The notes: generated by a model not told the origin, from the letters alone. A stretch of 64,000 nt of DNA from Streptomyces sp. CG 926 (GCF_003148825.1 NZ_QGGZ01000001.1:310001-374000), one strand, 5' to 3'; shown: positions 25,555 through 34,527, counted from the stretch's first letter. Numbers and translations: made by a program.

Positions 25555-26754
25555 ATGAACGCAACTGTCCCGCACGACCGGCCGGAACGCGCCTACGACG
25601 TCGTGCTGTTCGGCGCCACCGGGTTCGTCGGCGCGCTCACCGCCGAGTACCTCGCCGCGCACGCGCCCGCCGGCTGCCGGTGGGCCCTCGCCGGCCGGGA
25701 CACCGCGAAGCTGGAGCGGCTGCGCGAACGGCTGGCCTCGATCGACCCGGCGTGCGCGCGGCTCCCGCTGCTGCGGGCCGACGCCCAGGATCCGGCGGCC
25801 GTGCGCGAGCTGGCCGCGTCCACCAGGGTGCTGGCCACGACCGTGGGCCCGTACGTCTGGTACGGGGCGGAGCTGGTGGCCGCCTGCGCCGAGGCGGGCA
25901 CGGACTACGTGGACCTCACCGGCGAGCCCGAGTTCGTGGACCGCATGTACGTCGAGCACGACGCGCGGGCCCGGGAGACCGGGGCCCGGATCGTGCACGC
26001 CTGCGGCTTCGACTCGATCCCGGCCGACCTCGGGGCGTACTTCACGGTCCGGCAGCTGCCGCAGGGGGTCCCGCTGGCGGTCGACGGGTTCATGCGGTCC
26101 AACGCCCTCTTCTCCGGCGGGACCCTGGCCTCCGCGCTGACCGCGCTGAGCCGCGGCCCCCAGACCCTGGCCGCGGCGCGCGAGCGCCGGCTGCACGAGC
26201 CCCGGCTGCTGGGGCGGCGGGCCCGTGGGCCGGTGGGGGTACCGCGCTTCAGTCGGGAGACCGGGACGTGGGCGATGCCGTTGCCTTCGCTGGACCCGCG
26301 GATCGTGGCCCGGTCGGCGGCCGCACTGGAGCGGTACGGCCCGGACTTCCGCTACCGGCACTACGCCTCCGTCAAGCACCTGTCCGTCGCGGTGGGTGGT
26401 ACGGCGGCGCTCGGCGCGACGGTGGCGCTGGCCCAGGTGCCGCCGGCCCGACGGTGGCTGATGAACCGCTGGGAGCCGGGCCAGGGACCGGACGCGGAAC
26501 GCCGCGCGCGCAGCTGGTTCACCGTGCGGTTCGTGGGCGAGGGCGGCGGCCGGCGCGTGTTCACCGAGGTCGCGGGCGGCGACCCCGGCTACGGGGAGAC
26601 GGCGAAGATGCTGGCCGAGTCCGCGCTCTGCCTGGCCCACGACGCCCTGCCGCAGGTGGCCGGACAGCTGACGACGGCCGTGGCGATGGGCGACGCCCTG
26701 ATCGCCCGCCTGCAGAAGGCCGGGATCACCTTCCGGGTGGCGGACGCCCGCTGA
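25555..26754 (+). CDS. Saccharopine dehydrogenase-like (trans-acting enoyl reductase) protein
   Basis: 399 residues from ATG at 25555 with GGGAGGAG upstream. The N-terminal Rossmann motif YDVVLFGATGFVGALTAEYL and the later VLATTVGPYVWYGAELVAAC and HACGFDSIPADLGAY are characteristic of the saccharopine dehydrogenase NADP-binding family. Actinobacterial members include trans-acting enoyl reductases of polyketide lipids, so a role on a lipid is plausible. A hydrophobic segment (VGGTAALGATVALAQV) lies at about 275-290. It is divergent from the acyl-CoA operon and may share its regulator. Confidence 0.85.
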   Translation: MNATVPHDRPERAYDVVLFGATGFVGALTAEYLAAHAPAGCRWALAGRDTAKLERLRERLASIDPACARLPLLRADAQDPAAVRELAASTRVLATTVGPYVWYGAELVAACAEAGTDYVDLTGEPEFVDRMYVEHDARARETGARIVHACGFDSIPADLGAYFTVRQLPQGVPLAVDGFMRSNALFSGGTLASALTALSRGPQTLAAARERRLHEPRLLGRRARGPVGVPRFSRETGTWAMPLPSLDPRIVARSAAALERYGPDFRYRHYASVKHLSVAVGGTAALGATVALAQVPPARRWLMNRWEPGQGPDAERRARSWFTVRFVGEGGGRRVFTEVAGGDPGYGETAKMLAESALCLAHDALPQVAGQLTTAVAMGDALIARLQKAGITFRVADAR

Positions 26755-26785
26755 CGGGCGGCCGCCGGCCGGCCGATCGCCGGAC

Positions 26786-26829
26786 CCGGCCGGGGTGTAC
26801 GCACCGGCCGGGGTGTACGCACCGGCCGG
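26786..26829. repeat. 18-bp tandem repeat, about 2.5 copies
   Basis: The unit ccggccggggtgtacgca occurs at 26786-26803 and 26804-26821 and partly at 26822-26829, between the convergent reductase and endonuclease V genes. It may form stem structures in the 3' ends. Confidence 0.75.
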
Positions 26830-26834
26830 CTGCG

Positions 26835-27512
26835 TCAGGAGGCCTCTCGCAGCGCCTTGCGGCACAGGGAGTCGGCGTGGCGGGTGGTCTCGGGGATCCG
26901 GAAGCGGGGGCTCAACGCCAGGGCGTGCGCGCAGGCGTTGTCCAGCGAGACCCGGTGCCCGACGGACACGTAGACCGGCTTGATCCCGTCCTGCGTGCGC
27001 AGCGCCCGCCCGACCTCGGTCCCGTCGGCCGCGAGCAGCGCGGTGTTGTCGCCCCGCCGGGCGCCCGGTTCCTCGTAGGTGAAGGTGAACGGGTTCTTCG
27101 CGACGCCGATGGCCGGGAGCCCGGTGACCACCCCGAGGTGGCAGGCGAGGCCGAAGCCACGGGGATGCGCGAGGCCGTAACCGTCGCAGACGACGAGGCC
27201 GGGACCGGTCTTCAAGGCGTCGAGGGCGGCCAGCACGGTCGGCAGCTCGCGGAAGGCGAGCAGTCCGGGCACGTAGGGGAAGCTGACGTGCCCGACGGCG
27301 GTGGCCTGCTCGACGACCTCCAGGGTGCCGGCGTCGAGCACCACGGCCGCGGCGGCGACCAGGTCGCGCGCGTCGTCGTAGGCGACGTCCACTCCCGTGA
27401 CGAAGCCGTGGCCGGGTGGCGGGCCGGGCTCGGTGAGCACGACCTGATGGCGCAGTTCGTCCTGTATCGCCCGGGCCTCGGCCTCGTCGGCGGGGATCTT
27501 CACACTCGTCAT
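26835..27512 (-). CDS. nfi: Endonuclease V (deoxyinosine 3' endonuclease)
   Basis: 225 residues, the standard length. Catalytic and binding motifs are clear: GVDVAYDD with the first metal Asp, VPGLLAFRELPTVLAAL including the PYxP strand-separating wedge (FPYVPG), CDGYGLAHPRGFGLACHLGV with the second Asp, and GVAKNPF. It cuts one base past deoxyinosine in DNA (or in RNA) and starts repair of deaminated adenine. It is divergent from the YciI gene with a 26-base gap. Confidence 0.95.
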   Translation of the reverse strand: MTSVKIPADEAEARAIQDELRHQVVLTEPGPPPGHGFVTGVDVAYDDARDLVAAAAVVLDAGTLEVVEQATAVGHVSFPYVPGLLAFRELPTVLAALDALKTGPGLVVCDGYGLAHPRGFGLACHLGVVTGLPAIGVAKNPFTFTYEEPGARRGDNTALLAADGTEVGRALRTQDGIKPVYVSVGHRVSLDNACAHALALSPRFRIPETTRHADSLCRKALREAS

Positions 27513-27538
27513 GATGGAGCGAGAGTAGCCTGGCGATC

Positions 27539-27838
27539 ATGTTCGTCATGGAGCTCACCTACACCGCCCCCCTCGAGTCCGTCGAAGAGCAGATGGACGC
27601 TCACATCGCCTGGCTGGACGGCTACTACGCAGCCGGCGTCTTCCTCGCGTCGGGGCGCAAGGTGCCGCGCGACGGCGGCATGATCCTGGCCGGCGGGGTG
27701 TCCCGGGCCGAGATCGAGCGGATCGCGGCCGAGGACCCCTTCACGGTGGCGGGTGTCTGCGACTACACCATCACGGAGTTCATCGCCACGAAGACCTCGG
27801 CGGACCTGTCGACGGTGCGGGAGAACCCGATCGCGTAG
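27539..27838 (+). CDS. YciI-like protein
   Basis: 99 residues, the full family length. YciI has a ferredoxin-like dimeric alpha-beta fold; the conserved His of HIAWLDGYYAAGVFLASG and the Asp in EDPFTVAGVCDY are the proposed active-site residues. The biochemical role is unsettled. The first strand MELTYTAPLESVEEQ suggests that ATG 27548 could also be the start. It is divergent from nfi. Confidence 0.9.
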   Translation: MFVMELTYTAPLESVEEQMDAHIAWLDGYYAAGVFLASGRKVPRDGGMILAGGVSRAEIERIAAEDPFTVAGVCDYTITEFIATKTSADLSTVRENPIA

Positions 27839-28033
27839 TGCGGTGACCGGCACGGCCCACCGGGTGGCGACGCCCGGCACGGCGGCTCGTCCCTCGGGTC
27901 GGCCCGCCCCGGTCGCCGGGGAGGGGGCGCGCCGCACCGGACGCCGCGACCCGGCGGACCCTTGCGACCATGGCGCAGCCGCGCGAGGGCGGCGGATGCC
28001 TGCCCCGTCCTCCCCAGGTCCCCCGTCCCGACC

Positions 28034-28079
28034 CCGGTCCGACCCGTTCGACCGATCCGACCGGTCCGACCCGTTCGAC
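28034..28079. repeat. 19-bp direct repeat before GNAT gene
   Basis: ccggtccgacccgttcgac occurs at 28034-28052 and 28061-28079, 8 bases apart, in the 291-base spacer between the YciI and GNAT genes. The spacer shows no other gene. Confidence 0.75.
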
Positions 28080-28129
28080 GGGCTCGGCCCGCCCTCTTCG
28101 CCCCCTCGACCGCCCCCGCCGGAGTGTTC

Positions 28130-28651
28130 ATGCAGCCCCGCCCCGCCCTCCCCGCCGACATCCCCGAGCTCATACGCCTGCGCGCCGTCGCCCTCGACGC
28201 GCTCGGGGTCGACCCCGGGCCCGCCGACGCCGCCTGGCGGGAGGTCGCCCGTCCCTGGTTCCTGGATCGCGTGGGCGACCGCCCCGACGTGCGGTGCCTG
28301 GTCGTCGGCGGAGCCCCCGGCGAACCGCTGCTCGCCACCGGCATGGCCTGGGTCACCTACCACCTGCCCAGCCCTCGGTGGACGGACGGCCGGCGCGGCT
28401 ACCTCGACGGGATCGTCACCGACGCGCCCGCCCGTGGGCGCGGCCACGGCCGCCGGATCGTCGACGCGCTGGTCGGTTGGCTCGACGGCATCGGCATCCA
28501 CTACGTCCAGCTGCACGCGAGCCCCGACGGCGAACCGGTCTACCGGGCCGCGGGCTTCACCGCCGGGCGCTACCCGGGGATGGACCTCTTCACCACCCCC
28601 GCGCCACCGGCGGCCCCGGTGTCCCCGACCGCCGCCGCTCCCGCGAGCTGA
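28130..28651 (+). CDS. GNAT-family N-acetyltransferase
   Basis: 173 residues from ATG at 28130 with GGAG six bases away. The acetyl-CoA pyrophosphate loop is YLDGIVTDAPARGRGHGRRI, followed by the helix VDALVGWLDGIGIHYVQLHA and the closing YRAAGFTAGRYPGM. Substrate is unknown. The frame stays open upstream, but that part is a Pro-Val-Arg repeat arising from the direct repeat and is not thought to be coding. Confidence 0.9.
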   Translation: MQPRPALPADIPELIRLRAVALDALGVDPGPADAAWREVARPWFLDRVGDRPDVRCLVVGGAPGEPLLATGMAWVTYHLPSPRWTDGRRGYLDGIVTDAPARGRGHGRRIVDALVGWLDGIGIHYVQLHASPDGEPVYRAAGFTAGRYPGMDLFTTPAPPAAPVSPTAAAPAS

Positions 28652-29764
28652 TCAGCGGCGCCGTTCCAGCCGCGCCACCCGTCCCTTCTCCCCCGCCGCC
28701 CAGCACCCCGTGTCGGCCGCGCAGTCGACCGTGTCGAAGGAGCCCGCCTCCAACGGCCGCCAGCCGCGGCCGCCGTCCGTGGTCACATCGGTGCCCGTGG
28801 GCCCCACCGCGAGCGCCGTCCCCCGGCTGTACGGGAACCAGGCCGCGCCCGAGCGGTAGGCCGGCGGCGGTGTCACGGCCTGGCGCCAGGTGCGTCCCCC
28901 GTCGGCGGACACGGCCGCGGCCTGCGGGGAGGCCTGCCCGGTGCGGTAGTCACCGCCGACCGCGAGTCCCTTCGTACGGTCCCGGAAGGCGAGGGCGAAG
29001 ACGCCACGCGCCGGATCGCCCGCCGGGACGGTGGATTCGGCGACCCGCCAGGTCAGGCCGCGGTCGGCGGAGTGCAGCACGCGGGCCTGCGCCCCGCCGC
29101 CGGTGGCCAGCCAGACGTCGCGCGGGCCGGAGCTCACCAGGCACTGGCCGCTCGCGGCGAAGCCCGCCTCGCCCGGGAGGGCCTCGGGCATGCCCTCGTT
29201 CGACAGGACCCGCCAGTTCCGGCCGCCGTCGTCGGTGGCCAGGATGCGGAACTTCCCGTCCACCGGATCGCTCATCGCCAGACCGTGCCGGGCGTCGAAG
29301 AAGGCGAGGCAGTCGTAGAAGGCACGCGGGTCGGGGTTGCGGAAGGCCTCGCTCCAGGTGGCTCCGCCGTCCTCGGTGCGCAGCACTCGGGAGGCTTCGC
29401 CCTCCCCGATGGACAGGGCCACCGCGTGCCGCGCGTCGAAGGCCTCGATGTCGCGGAACTCCAGGCCCTCCGCGACCGCGCCGGGTGGCGAGACGTCACG
29501 CCAGCTGCGGCCGCCGTCCACCGTGCGCAGCACGGTCCCCTTGGACCCGGCCACCCAGGCCGTACTCCGGGTGACCGCCGCGAGCCCGCGGAACCGCACG
29601 TCGCCCTTCCCGGTGTCCTTCAGGGACCAGCCGGCGCCGCGTAAGTCCTGCGCCACCGGGGCCTGGTCGGGCGCCGGGCCCGCATCGGCCCGGGCCGGGG
29701 CCGCCGATACCCCCACGACCAGGGCTGCCGCGCACATGCCGATTCCGAGTTCCAGAAGTCTCAT
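28652..29764 (-). CDS. Secreted BNR/YCF48-like beta-propeller protein
   Basis: 370 residues with a signal peptide (LGIGMCAAALVVGVSAAPARA). At least six Asp-box repeats are seen: TVDGGRSW, TEDGGATW, TDDGGRNW, SADRGLTW, SADGGRTW and TTDGGRGW, evenly spaced as in a beta-propeller of the YCF48/BNR type. In bacteria these propellers bind proteins or glycans outside the membrane; enzymatic activity is not implied. It converges directly on the GNAT gene, the stops being adjacent. Confidence 0.9.
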   Translation of the reverse strand: MRLLELGIGMCAAALVVGVSAAPARADAGPAPDQAPVAQDLRGAGWSLKDTGKGDVRFRGLAAVTRSTAWVAGSKGTVLRTVDGGRSWRDVSPPGAVAEGLEFRDIEAFDARHAVALSIGEGEASRVLRTEDGGATWSEAFRNPDPRAFYDCLAFFDARHGLAMSDPVDGKFRILATDDGGRNWRVLSNEGMPEALPGEAGFAASGQCLVSSGPRDVWLATGGGAQARVLHSADRGLTWRVAESTVPAGDPARGVFALAFRDRTKGLAVGGDYRTGQASPQAAAVSADGGRTWRQAVTPPPAYRSGAAWFPYSRGTALAVGPTGTDVTTDGGRGWRPLEAGSFDTVDCAADTGCWAAGEKGRVARLERRR

Positions 29765-29861
29765 GGCGCCGGAAGCTAACGCACCCCGGACGCACCGTCC
29801 AGAGCGCCGTCCGGCCCCTGCCGCCGCACTCGCCGCACCTGCCGCAGCCCCCGTTCCCGGG

Positions 29862-31505
29862 TCACAGGCCCGCGTCGCGGTGGGTCACGCCGCCGTCGAC
29901 GACGGTCAGGAGCACGGGCAGGTCCGGCAGTTCGGTGGCGGCGACGGTGAGCGGGTCGTCGGCGAGGACCGTCAGGTCGGCTCGGTGGCCGATGGCCAGC
30001 CGGCCCGCCAGGTGCTCCTCCCCCGCCGCACGGGCGGCGTTGACGGTCATGCCCTGGAGGGCCTGGAGGGCGGTGAGGGCCTGCTCGGGACCGTGCGGGG
30101 CCTGGGTGAGGTCGCGGCTGGGACGGCGGTGGCGGGCGCCGCCCATCACGCCGAGCGGCGGGTACGGGGCGATCGGCCAGTCCGATCCGAGGACCACGGT
30201 GGCTCCGGAGTCCCACAGGTCACGGCAGCGCCAGGCGCGCGCGGCACGCTCCTCGCCGAGCCGCCGGGACCAGTTGTCGGTGTGGTCGGCTCGGGTGAAG
30301 TCGCAGCAGTGGGTGGGCTGTACGGAGGCGATGACACCGAGCTCGGCGAAGCGGCGCAGGGTGTCGTCGGGGACGGTCTCGATGTGCTCGACCCGATGGC
30401 GCACCCTGACCCCGGCCCCGGACCTGGACCCGTCGGAGGCCTGGGCCTTTTCGATGGCGTCGAGCACGTGCCGTACGGCGGCGTCGCCGATCGCGTGGGT
30501 GGCGACGGGCACGCCGGCCCGGTGGAACTCTCCGACGATCCTCGTGAAGACCTCGGGGTCGGGCCAGAAGGCGTGCGTGGACTCGCCGTTGCGGTCCGGC
30601 TGTTCCAGCCAGGCCGTGCCGTTGTCGATCGTGCCGTCCATGAAGATCTTCACGCCCTCGGTGCGCCAGAGCCTGCCGCCGACGCCCTGCCCGGCGATGA
30701 GCTCGCGCACGGCGTCGGCGTCGGAGCCGGGCTGGCACCAGGGCGCGACGCGCAGGCGCAGCGGCAGTTGGCCGGCCTCGTCGAGTTCGGCGTAGAAGGC
30801 GAGGCTGTCCCCGTTCGCGTCCATGGCGTGGCCGCCGGTCAGCCCGGTGGCGGCCATCGCGCGCAGTGCGGCGGCCAGCCGGTCGCGGCGCTCGGCGCGG
30901 GTGGGCTGTGGGGCGACGCGTTCGACGAGTTCGCAGGCGGCGTCCTCCAGGAGGAGGCCGGTGGGCCGGCCCTCGGCGTCGCAGACCACTTCGGCGGAGG
31001 CCTGGTCGAAGGTGCGCGGCCCGTCCACGCCCGCGAGTTCGAGGGCACGCCGGTTGGCCAGCATGGAGTGCGCGTCGAAGAGGAGGAGGGTGGCGGGCAC
31101 GCCGTCGAGTACGGAATCGAAGGGGGCGGTCTCGACGGGCCGGTCACCGAAGGCGTTCGGGTCCAGGCCCCAGCCGGTCAGCCAGGCGCCGCGGGCGAGC
31201 CCGCGTACGCCGGCGGCGAGCGTCTCGCGGAGCTGCTCCAGATCGGTGCAGCCCGACAGGTCCAGGCCGTGGGTCAGTTCGGCGCCGGAGACGGGGTGGA
31301 TGTGGCCGTCGACCAGGCCAGGGGTCACGACGGCCCCCTTGAGGTCGACCACCGTGGTCGAGGCGTCGGCGAGCGCACGGACGTGGCTGTCGTCGCCCAG
31401 CGCGGTGATCCGTCCGCCGGAAGCGGCCAGGGCCGTGTCCGGCAGGAACCCGCCGGTGGCCGGGTCGAGCAGGCGGGCGTTGAGCAGGACGAGAGGGGTG
31501 CGCAC
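29862..31505 (-). CDS. Amidohydrolase family protein (YtcJ-like)
   Basis: 547 residues from GTG at 31505 with GGAGG upstream. The metal-dependent hydrolase barrel is shown by VVTPGLVDGHIHP with the HxH pair, the cis metal-bridging Lys region EGVKIFMDGTIDNGTA, ATHAIGDAAV and HRVEHIE with further metal His, and LGSDWPIAPYPP with the catalytic Asp. Family members hydrolyse cyclic or acyclic amides. It follows the TetR gene by about 100 bases on the same strand; with the NCS1 permease on the other side, uptake and hydrolysis of a nucleobase-like or hydantoin-like compound is a reasonable idea. Confidence 0.9.
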   Translation of the reverse strand: MRTPLVLLNARLLDPATGGFLPDTALAASGGRITALGDDSHVRALADASTTVVDLKGAVVTPGLVDGHIHPVSGAELTHGLDLSGCTDLEQLRETLAAGVRGLARGAWLTGWGLDPNAFGDRPVETAPFDSVLDGVPATLLLFDAHSMLANRRALELAGVDGPRTFDQASAEVVCDAEGRPTGLLLEDAACELVERVAPQPTRAERRDRLAAALRAMAATGLTGGHAMDANGDSLAFYAELDEAGQLPLRLRVAPWCQPGSDADAVRELIAGQGVGGRLWRTEGVKIFMDGTIDNGTAWLEQPDRNGESTHAFWPDPEVFTRIVGEFHRAGVPVATHAIGDAAVRHVLDAIEKAQASDGSRSGAGVRVRHRVEHIETVPDDTLRRFAELGVIASVQPTHCCDFTRADHTDNWSRRLGEERAARAWRCRDLWDSGATVVLGSDWPIAPYPPLGVMGGARHRRPSRDLTQAPHGPEQALTALQALQGMTVNAARAAGEEHLAGRLAIGHRADLTVLADDPLTVAATELPDLPVLLTVVDGGVTHRDAGL

Positions 31506-31575
31506 GGAGCCTCCAGCGGGGGCGGGACGGGGAGCGTCGGGCGGGGGTGAGGGGCAGGCGGGGGAAGCCGGCCGC

Positions 31576-31622
31576 ATGAATCAGGCGTCGGGGGTGAGCA
31601 TGAATCAGGCGTCGGGGGTGAG
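31576..31622. repeat. 24-bp tandem duplication covering the TetR stop codon
   Basis: The 23 bases at 31576-31598 recur exactly at 31600-31622. The duplicated part encodes the TetR C-terminal LTPDA and its stop, so the same ending appears a second time just downstream of the stop. Confidence 0.9.
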
Positions 31623-32351
31623 GGCGCCGTGGGGCAGCCCGAGTTCGCGTTCCGCGGTGGTGACCGCCATCCGGGTCACCGCCTCGGGACGGCCGCGGTC
31701 CTCGGTGTTGGCGTGGGCGCCGAGGCCGTCGAGGACGACGAGGATCTGGATCGCCGTGACGTGCGGGTCCTTCGTACGGAACTCGCCGCACCCGACGCCC
31801 TCGCGGATCACCTCTTCCAACCGGCCTCGCCAGGCGGCCTCCTGCTCGGCGACCCGGTCCCGCAGGGGCGGCCGGTAGCGGCTGAGGTGGCGGGCGTTGA
31901 TCCAGAGCCGGCTGATGGCGTCGTAGGCCTCTCCGGAGGTGCGGGCGAAGAACCGCGCGAGCCGCCCGGTCGGGCTCGACACGTCCACGTCCGCGGGAGC
32001 GGGGGGGCCCGCCGCTCCGGCGGACCCTGCCGCCTCGCCGGCGGACCCTGTCGCGGCCGTCGGGGTGGCCGTCGCGGTGGCCGTCGCGGGGGGCGCCTGC
32101 GCCCCGACCGGCAGCAGGATCTCCAGCTCGGCCCCGGCGGCCGTCCCGAACGCCTCGGCGACCAGATCCTCCACCGAGGGGAAGTAGTGACTGATCAGCC
32201 CAGGCCGGACATCGAGCTCGTCGGCGATCCGGCGCAGCGTGAGGCACTCCAGCCCTTCGGCCAGGGCGACGGCGGCGGCCGTCTCGACGATCTCGGCCCT
32301 GCGGGCCTCCGGGGACTTGCGGATTCGCTTGCGCTGGACGCTTGACGACAT
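31605..32351 (-). CDS. TetR/AcrR-family regulator
   Basis: 248 residues from ATG at 32351. The N-terminal helix-turn-helix is EIVETAAAVALAEGLECLTL then RRIADELDVRPGLISHYFPS. A low-complexity Ala/Thr/Gly insert (about residues 85-120) separates it from the ligand domain; this is unusual for the family. The C-terminal part (RDRVAEQEAAWRGRLEEVIREG) resembles the BetI/PucR-like clade. It is transcribed away from the NCS1 permease; the promoter puts the transcript start at or next to the ATG, so the mRNA is probably leaderless. It likely represses the permease and the amidohydrolase. Confidence 0.9.
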   Translation of the reverse strand: MSSSVQRKRIRKSPEARRAEIVETAAAVALAEGLECLTLRRIADELDVRPGLISHYFPSVEDLVAEAFGTAAGAELEILLPVGAQAPPATATATATPTAATGSAGEAAGSAGAAGPPAPADVDVSSPTGRLARFFARTSGEAYDAISRLWINARHLSRYRPPLRDRVAEQEAAWRGRLEEVIREGVGCGEFRTKDPHVTAIQILVVLDGLGAHANTEDRGRPEAVTRMAVTTAERELGLPHGALTPDA

Positions 32352-32358
32352 ACCGAGG

Positions 32359-32387
32359 ATGCTATTGAGTGTGCGACCAATAAGCAA
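32359..32387 (-). promoter_or_regulatory. Leaderless promoter and operator of the TetR gene
   Basis: On the minus strand TTGCTT (32387-32382), 17 bases, TAGCAT (32364-32359); seven bases later comes the ATG. The inverted repeat TATTG-N10-CAATA (32363-32382) overlaps the promoter and is a candidate TetR operator also covering the permease promoter. Confidence 0.6.
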
Positions 32388-32422
32388 GCGAGGCGGATAC
32401 GCCCAGCACCCGGAGGTCCCCC

Positions 32423-33871
32423 ATGGCGTCCCCGATTCCCGACCCGCCTCCCGGCTCGCACCCGGCCCCCGGAGCGGCCGGACAAGCCACGCCCACCCCG
32501 GAGCGGGCCACCCGCGTCGAGGCGCACGGCATCGACCACATCCCCGATTCCGAGCGCCACGGCCGCCCCCGCGACCTGTTCTCCGTCTGGGCGGCGGCGA
32601 ACGTCAACTACCTCAGCCTGGTGATCGGCGGCGCACTGGTCCTCATGGGGCTGAACCTGTGGCAGTCCGTCGCCGTGATCGTGGTCGGCAATCTGTTCTG
32701 GCTGCTCACCGGCCTGCTCGCGACCTCGGGCCCGGCGGCCGGCGCACCCAGTGAAGTGATCACCCGGGCCATGTACGGGGTCATCGGCAACCGCGTGATG
32801 AACGCGGTCGGCGGCTGGCTGGTCTCCGTCTGCTACTTCGCCCTCAACCTGGCCGCCGCGGCGGCCGCGGCCTTCGCCCTCGTGGAACGGGCCGGCATCA
32901 CGGCGAACACCGGGATCAAGGCGGTCGTCATCGTGACCATCGCCGCGTTCACCCTGGCCATCAGCGTCTACGGGCACGCGATGATCATGAAGCTCTACCT
33001 TCCGATGACCCTGGTCCTGGCCGCGGCCTTCGCCGTCGTCGCCGTCGCCGTGCTCGGGCACACCGACTTCTCCTACCGGCCCGCCGCACCCCTGACCGGA
33101 GTCGACCTCTGGGCGGTACTCCTCGCCGGCGTCACCCTCATCGCCTCGGGCCCGCTCTCGTACACCACCAGCGCCGACTTCTCCCGCTACCTGCCCCGCT
33201 CGTCCTCGCGGAAGGCGATCATCGGCTGGACCACCCTCGGAGCCTTCCTCCCCAGCGTCGCCGTCTGTTCCCTGGGTGCGTTCGCAGCGACCGCGGTGGA
33301 CATGAGCGACCCCCAGGTCGCGCTGCAGCAGATCCTGCCCGGATGGTTCCATCCCGTCTTCCTGCTCGCCCTGATCCTCGGCACGATCTCCGTCAACGCC
33401 CTGACCGCCTACAGCGCCGGGCTCGCCCTGCAGGCCGTCGGGATCCGCATCCGACGCTCCGTCAGCGTCCTGTTCGACGGGGCCGTCGCCGTCGCCGTGA
33501 CCTTGTACGGCCTGCTCGTCTCGAACCTCCTGGACACTGTCAGCAACTCCCTCCAGCTGATCGTCGTCCTGATCGGCCCGGTCATGGCGATCTACGCGAC
33601 CGACATCCTGCTGCGCCGGTTCCGTTACGACGGCCGGGCGCTGGCCGACGAGAGCCCCGGCAGCCCCTTCTGGTACACCGGCGGCGTCCATCTCGCGGGC
33701 GCGTTCGCGCTCGTGGCCGGGGTGGGCGCGGCCGCCCTGTGCGTCGACACCCTCTACACCGGGCCGATCGCCTCGGCCCTGGGCGGCCTCGACCTCTCCC
33801 TGCCCGTCGGCATGACCGTCTCCGCCGCCGTCTACGCGGCCTCGGCGCAGGTCCTTACGCCTGTGGAGTGA
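32423..33871 (+). CDS. NCS1-family nucleobase/cytosine permease
   Basis: 482 residues with about 12 membrane segments after a Pro-rich cytoplasmic start. It has the family pattern: DLFSVWAAANVNYLSLVIG near the first helix, the unwound-helix region GAPSEVITRAMYG, and TSADFSRYLPRSSSRKAI. It imports cytosine, other nucleobases or hydantoins with protons or sodium. GGAGG precedes the ATG. The divergent TetR gene and the amidohydrolase beyond it suggest a small catabolic unit. Confidence 0.9.
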   Translation: MASPIPDPPPGSHPAPGAAGQATPTPERATRVEAHGIDHIPDSERHGRPRDLFSVWAAANVNYLSLVIGGALVLMGLNLWQSVAVIVVGNLFWLLTGLLATSGPAAGAPSEVITRAMYGVIGNRVMNAVGGWLVSVCYFALNLAAAAAAAFALVERAGITANTGIKAVVIVTIAAFTLAISVYGHAMIMKLYLPMTLVLAAAFAVVAVAVLGHTDFSYRPAAPLTGVDLWAVLLAGVTLIASGPLSYTTSADFSRYLPRSSSRKAIIGWTTLGAFLPSVAVCSLGAFAATAVDMSDPQVALQQILPGWFHPVFLLALILGTISVNALTAYSAGLALQAVGIRIRRSVSVLFDGAVAVAVTLYGLLVSNLLDTVSNSLQLIVVLIGPVMAIYATDILLRRFRYDGRALADESPGSPFWYTGGVHLAGAFALVAGVGAAALCVDTLYTGPIASALGGLDLSLPVGMTVSAAVYAASAQVLTPVE

Positions 33872-33950
33872 TCGGTAACCGGCCCTTCTCCGAGGCGCCC
33901 CGGACCCACCACGGTGCGGGGCCGCCTTCGGGCACATCGCCTGTCCGGTC

Positions 33951-33972
33951 ACTCTGTGCGATCACACAGAGT
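33951..33972. promoter_or_regulatory. Perfect inverted repeat before SsgA-like gene
   Basis: ACTCTGTG-CGATCA-CACAGAGT is an 8-base perfect dyad, 127 bases before the SsgA-like start in a 227-base spacer. It looks like an operator rather than a terminator since the spacer is long and no U-run follows. Confidence 0.45.
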
Positions 33973-34098
33973 AGTTCCGGCCAATCGGTGACACAGCTCA
34001 CGCAACGGCCCATGCACGGATTTGCCGATTCCCGCGTCTATCGGGTTGCCGGGCCCCACCCACAGTCCGGCAGCAGATCCGCCGCAAGGGAGTGAGCC

Positions 34099-34515
34099 TT
34101 GATCACTGTCATCGAGCAGGCCGCACAGGCCCGTCTGGTCGCCACCGCGCCGAAGGTCGAGACCGTGCCCGTCACCCTCTGCTACGACCGTGCGGATCCG
34201 TTCGCCGTGCGCATGGCCTTCCCCGCCCCCGCCACGCTGGAGGGCGTCGAGGTCTCATGGACCTTCTCGCGCGAGCTGCTGGAGTCCGGGCTGGACCGCC
34301 CGTCCGGTTACGGCGACGTACGCGTGCGCCCGTACGACGGTGACCGGACCACCATCGAGTTCCACGCGACGGAGGGCGTCGCGATCGTGCTCATGCTGAC
34401 GGCGGAGCTGCACCGCTTCCTGGAGCGGGCGGCGACCGTGGTGCCGCCCGGCCTCGAACACCTCTACCTGGACATGGACCACAGCCTGGCCGAGCTGATG
34501 AGAGGCACCTGCTGA
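34099..34515 (+). CDS. SsgA-like sporulation/cell division protein (SALP)
   Basis: 138 residues from TTG at 34099, with AAGGGAG upstream. The SALP signature is clear: VTLCYDRADPFAVRMAFPAP, VSWTFSRELLESGLDRPSGY, GDVRVRPYDGD and VPPGLEHLYLDMDHSLAEL. SALPs such as SsgA and SsgB guide septum placement and cell-wall steps in sporulating actinomycetes. It cannot be matched to one lettered member by eye. Its presence strongly supports a sporulating actinomycete host. Confidence 0.92.
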   Translation: MITVIEQAAQARLVATAPKVETVPVTLCYDRADPFAVRMAFPAPATLEGVEVSWTFSRELLESGLDRPSGYGDVRVRPYDGDRTTIEFHATEGVAIVLMLTAELHRFLERAATVVPPGLEHLYLDMDHSLAELMRGTC

Positions 34516-34527
34516 GTAATTCGATTG

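Noticed and set aside
27962..28129. In-frame N-terminal extension of the GNAT protein
   Set aside because: It is a Pro-Val-Arg repeat from the DNA direct repeat and the ribosome-binding site supports 28130.
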